Below, in pieces: positions 62,521-64,000 of a stretch of 64,000 nt of DNA (the stretch's first letter is position 1; each line of letters begins with the position of its first letter). The position numbers and the translations under genes were made by a program. The stretch spans positions 1 through 64,000 of the forward strand of contig NZ_JBFANZ010000002.1 of the NCBI RefSeq assembly GCF_040659735.1, in the 5' to 3' direction. A model generated the notes under the pieces. That model was not told the DNA's origin. It made no database searches and saw only the letters and a program-made list of their open reading frames with translations. Origin of the DNA: Micromonospora_I sp040659735. GTDB lineage: Bacteria > Actinomycetota > Actinomycetes > Mycobacteriales > Micromonosporaceae.

Positions 62521-64000
62521 TCAGTGGTGGCGGCGGGACTGCACGATGCGGAACCGGTTCGCGACGTACGCGCCGTCGGTCAGCGCGGCGTTGGCCGCCG
62601 GGTTCGCCCCGCTGGCGTGGAAGTCGGAGAACGCCGCCGACTGGTTGACGAAGACCCCGCCGGTGAGGTTGCACGACAGGTGCACGCCGACGTCGACCGC
62701 GGCCGCCTCGGCGGCGTCGAGCACCTTCTCCTCCGTCGAGTAGACGGCGGCGGTCAGCGCCCCCCGCTCCCCGACCGTGTCACGGAAGATCTGGAGGCTG
62801 TGCGCGGTCGAGTCGGTGGCGATGACGAACGAGATGGGTCCGAACCACTCCCGGCCGTACGTCTCCGCGCGGTCCGCGCCGAGCTTGATGATCGTCGGGG
62901 TACGGACGACCGCCCCGGGATGGGCCGGGTGTGTCACCTCGCGCGAGGGCAGCACGACATCGCCCACCCCGGCCGCCTCGTCGAGCCGGGTGAGGACGCC
63001 GTCGTTGACGATCGCCCCGGTCAGCTCGACGCCACGCGCCGGGTCCGCGGTGATCTTGCCGACCGCGCCGGCGATCCCGGCGGCCACCTCGTCGAAGCTC
63101 TTGTGCCCCTGGTCGGTGCTGATCCCCTCGGCGGGGACCAGGATGTTCTGCGGGGTGGTGCACATCTGCCCGCTGTAGAGGGTCAGCGAAAAGCCGAGGT
63201 TGCGGCAGAGCCCGGCGAAGTCGCCGGTCGAGTCGACGATGACCGTGTTGACACCGGCCTTCTCCGTGTAGACGGCGGCCTGCCGCGCGTTGGCCTCGAG
63301 CCAGTCGCCGTACTCGGTGGAGCCGGTGAAGTCGACGATCTTCACCTCGGGGCGGGTCGCCAGCGTCGACGCCAGCCCTTCGCCGGCGGCCTCCGGCGCG
63401 AGGACCAGCAGGTTGGGGTCGAAGCCGGCCTCGGCGAGCACCTCGCGGGCGTATTTGACGGTGACGGCGAGCGGCAGCACCGCGCGGGGGTGCGGCTTCA
63501 CGATCACCGGGTTCCCCGTCGCGAGGGAGGCGAAGAGCCCCGGGTACGAGTTCCAGGTGGGGAACGTGTTGCAGCCGATCACCAGCGCGACCCCGCGGGG
63601 CACGACGTGGAACGTCTTCGTCATCCGCAGCGGATCGCCCTTGCCGGCGGGTTTCTCCCAGTCGGCCGTGCCCGGGTGGCGGGTCATCTCCGCGTACGCG
63701 TAGGCGAGCGCCTCCAGCGCCCGGTCGAGGGCGTGCGCGCCGCCGGCCTGGAACGCCATCACGAAGGCCTGTCCACTGGTGAACTGCACCGCGTTGGCCA
63801 GCTCGAAGATGTTGGCGTGCAGCCGGGCGAGGATCTCCAGGCAGACGCCGAGCCGCGTCTGCGGGCCGGCGTCGCGCCACGCCGGCAGGGCGGCAGCGGT
63901 CGCGGCGATCAGTTCGTCGGCTGCGGCGTGCGGGTAGCTGACGCCGAGGTCGACGCCGAACGGGCTCGCCTCGGTGGCGACCCGGTCACCTGCGCCGGGC
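62521..64000 (-). CDS. paaN: phenylacetic acid degradation protein PaaN (partial)
   Basis: Aldehyde dehydrogenase-like PaaN protein; 492 residues of the 3' part are in the window and the 5' end lies beyond 64000. The frame stays open to the edge (SPFGVDLGVSYPHAAADEL ... PAWRDAGPQTRLGVCLEILA), matching the N-terminal half of PaaN. Visible: NTFPTWNSYP, VDFTGSTEYGDW and YSGQMCTTPQNI with the catalytic Cys. In some bacteria PaaN homologues are part of phenylacetyl-CoA catabolism as a ring-opening aldehyde dehydrogenase; other paa genes are not in view. Confidence 0.92.
   Translation of the reverse strand, partial: PGAGDRVATEASPFGVDLGVSYPHAAADELIAATAAALPAWRDAGPQTRLGVCLEILARLHANIFELANAVQFTSGQAFVMAFQAGGAHALDRALEALAYAYAEMTRHPGTADWEKPAGKGDPLRMTKTFHVVPRGVALVIGCNTFPTWNSYPGLFASLATGNPVIVKPHPRAVLPLAVTVKYAREVLAEAGFDPNLLVLAPEAAGEGLASTLATRPEVKIVDFTGSTEYGDWLEANARQAAVYTEKAGVNTVIVDSTGDFAGLCRNLGFSLTLYSGQMCTTPQNILVPAEGISTDQGHKSFDEVAAGIAGAVGKITADPARGVELTGAIVNDGVLTRLDEAAGVGDVVLPSREVTHPAHPGAVVRTPTIIKLGADRAETYGREWFGPISFVIATDSTAHSLQIFRDTVGERGALTAAVYSTEEKVLDAAEAAAVDVGVHLSCNLTGGVFVNQSAAFSDFHASGANPAANAALTDGAYVANRFRIVQSRRHH

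Overview
The window is a gene-dense, very GC-rich stretch of an actinobacterial chromosome. Mycothiol genes (mshD, a mycothiol-dependent isomerase), an HbhA/XRE/DUF2516 cluster, GlnR, two HrcA-type CIRCE elements on a lone groEL, and abundant GTG starts point to Actinobacteria. Gene order and repeats best fit Micromonosporaceae, which is an inference from memory of related genomes. There is no phage, insertion sequence, CRISPR array, rRNA or tRNA; this is core chromosome with about 60 genes.

Layout. 0-8 kb: murB, then a CebR-type beta-glucoside/cellobiose import operon (binding protein, two permeases, GH1 beta-glucosidase, LacI repressor) with two operators around its promoter. 8-19 kb: an EI24 membrane protein, an alpha/beta hydrolase, DUF2516, hbhA and its XRE regulator, asparaginase, a BKACE enzyme, then a block resembling M. 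tuberculosis Rv0811c-Rv0814c (ygfZ, fur, pabC, nitrobindin-like, DsrE). 19-24 kb: a 1467-residue secreted subtilase with Kelch repeats. 24-31 kb: DUF1416 and cysA sulfurtransferase preceded by a polycysteine leader peptide, lmeA, glnR, a polysaccharide deacetylase and mshD. 31-40 kb: phosphate metabolism, with pstSCAB behind a PHO box, a Nudix hydrolase, an oxidoreductase, Pit transporter with its DUF47 partner, and PPK2 polyphosphate kinase. 40-53 kb: DUF402, TetR with tandem operators, DinG helicase, AI-2E family exporter, a Cpn10-like protein, PrsW, FUSC, HD, DUF4031, GlcD-type oxidase and glpD. 53-64 kb: a second subtilase fused to a polytopic membrane domain, acetyltransferases, a sugar porter, groEL, a cold-shock protein and the 3' part of paaN, cut by the window end.

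How it works together. Three resource circuits are visible: sugar uptake under CebR, sulfur use (sulfurtransferase probably attenuated by cysteine supply through the leader peptide), and phosphate uptake and storage under PHO boxes. The most striking regulatory pattern is a TANNNT hexamer 6 to 9 bases upstream of at least 22 start codons, indicating widespread leaderless transcription. In three places two such hexamers point in opposite directions and share the same TA step, forming compact symmetric divergent promoters. Several very small genes are proposed: the Cys-rich leader, a 34-residue membrane microprotein, a 57-codon ORF coupled to tetR, and a 17-codon ORF before the Nudix gene.
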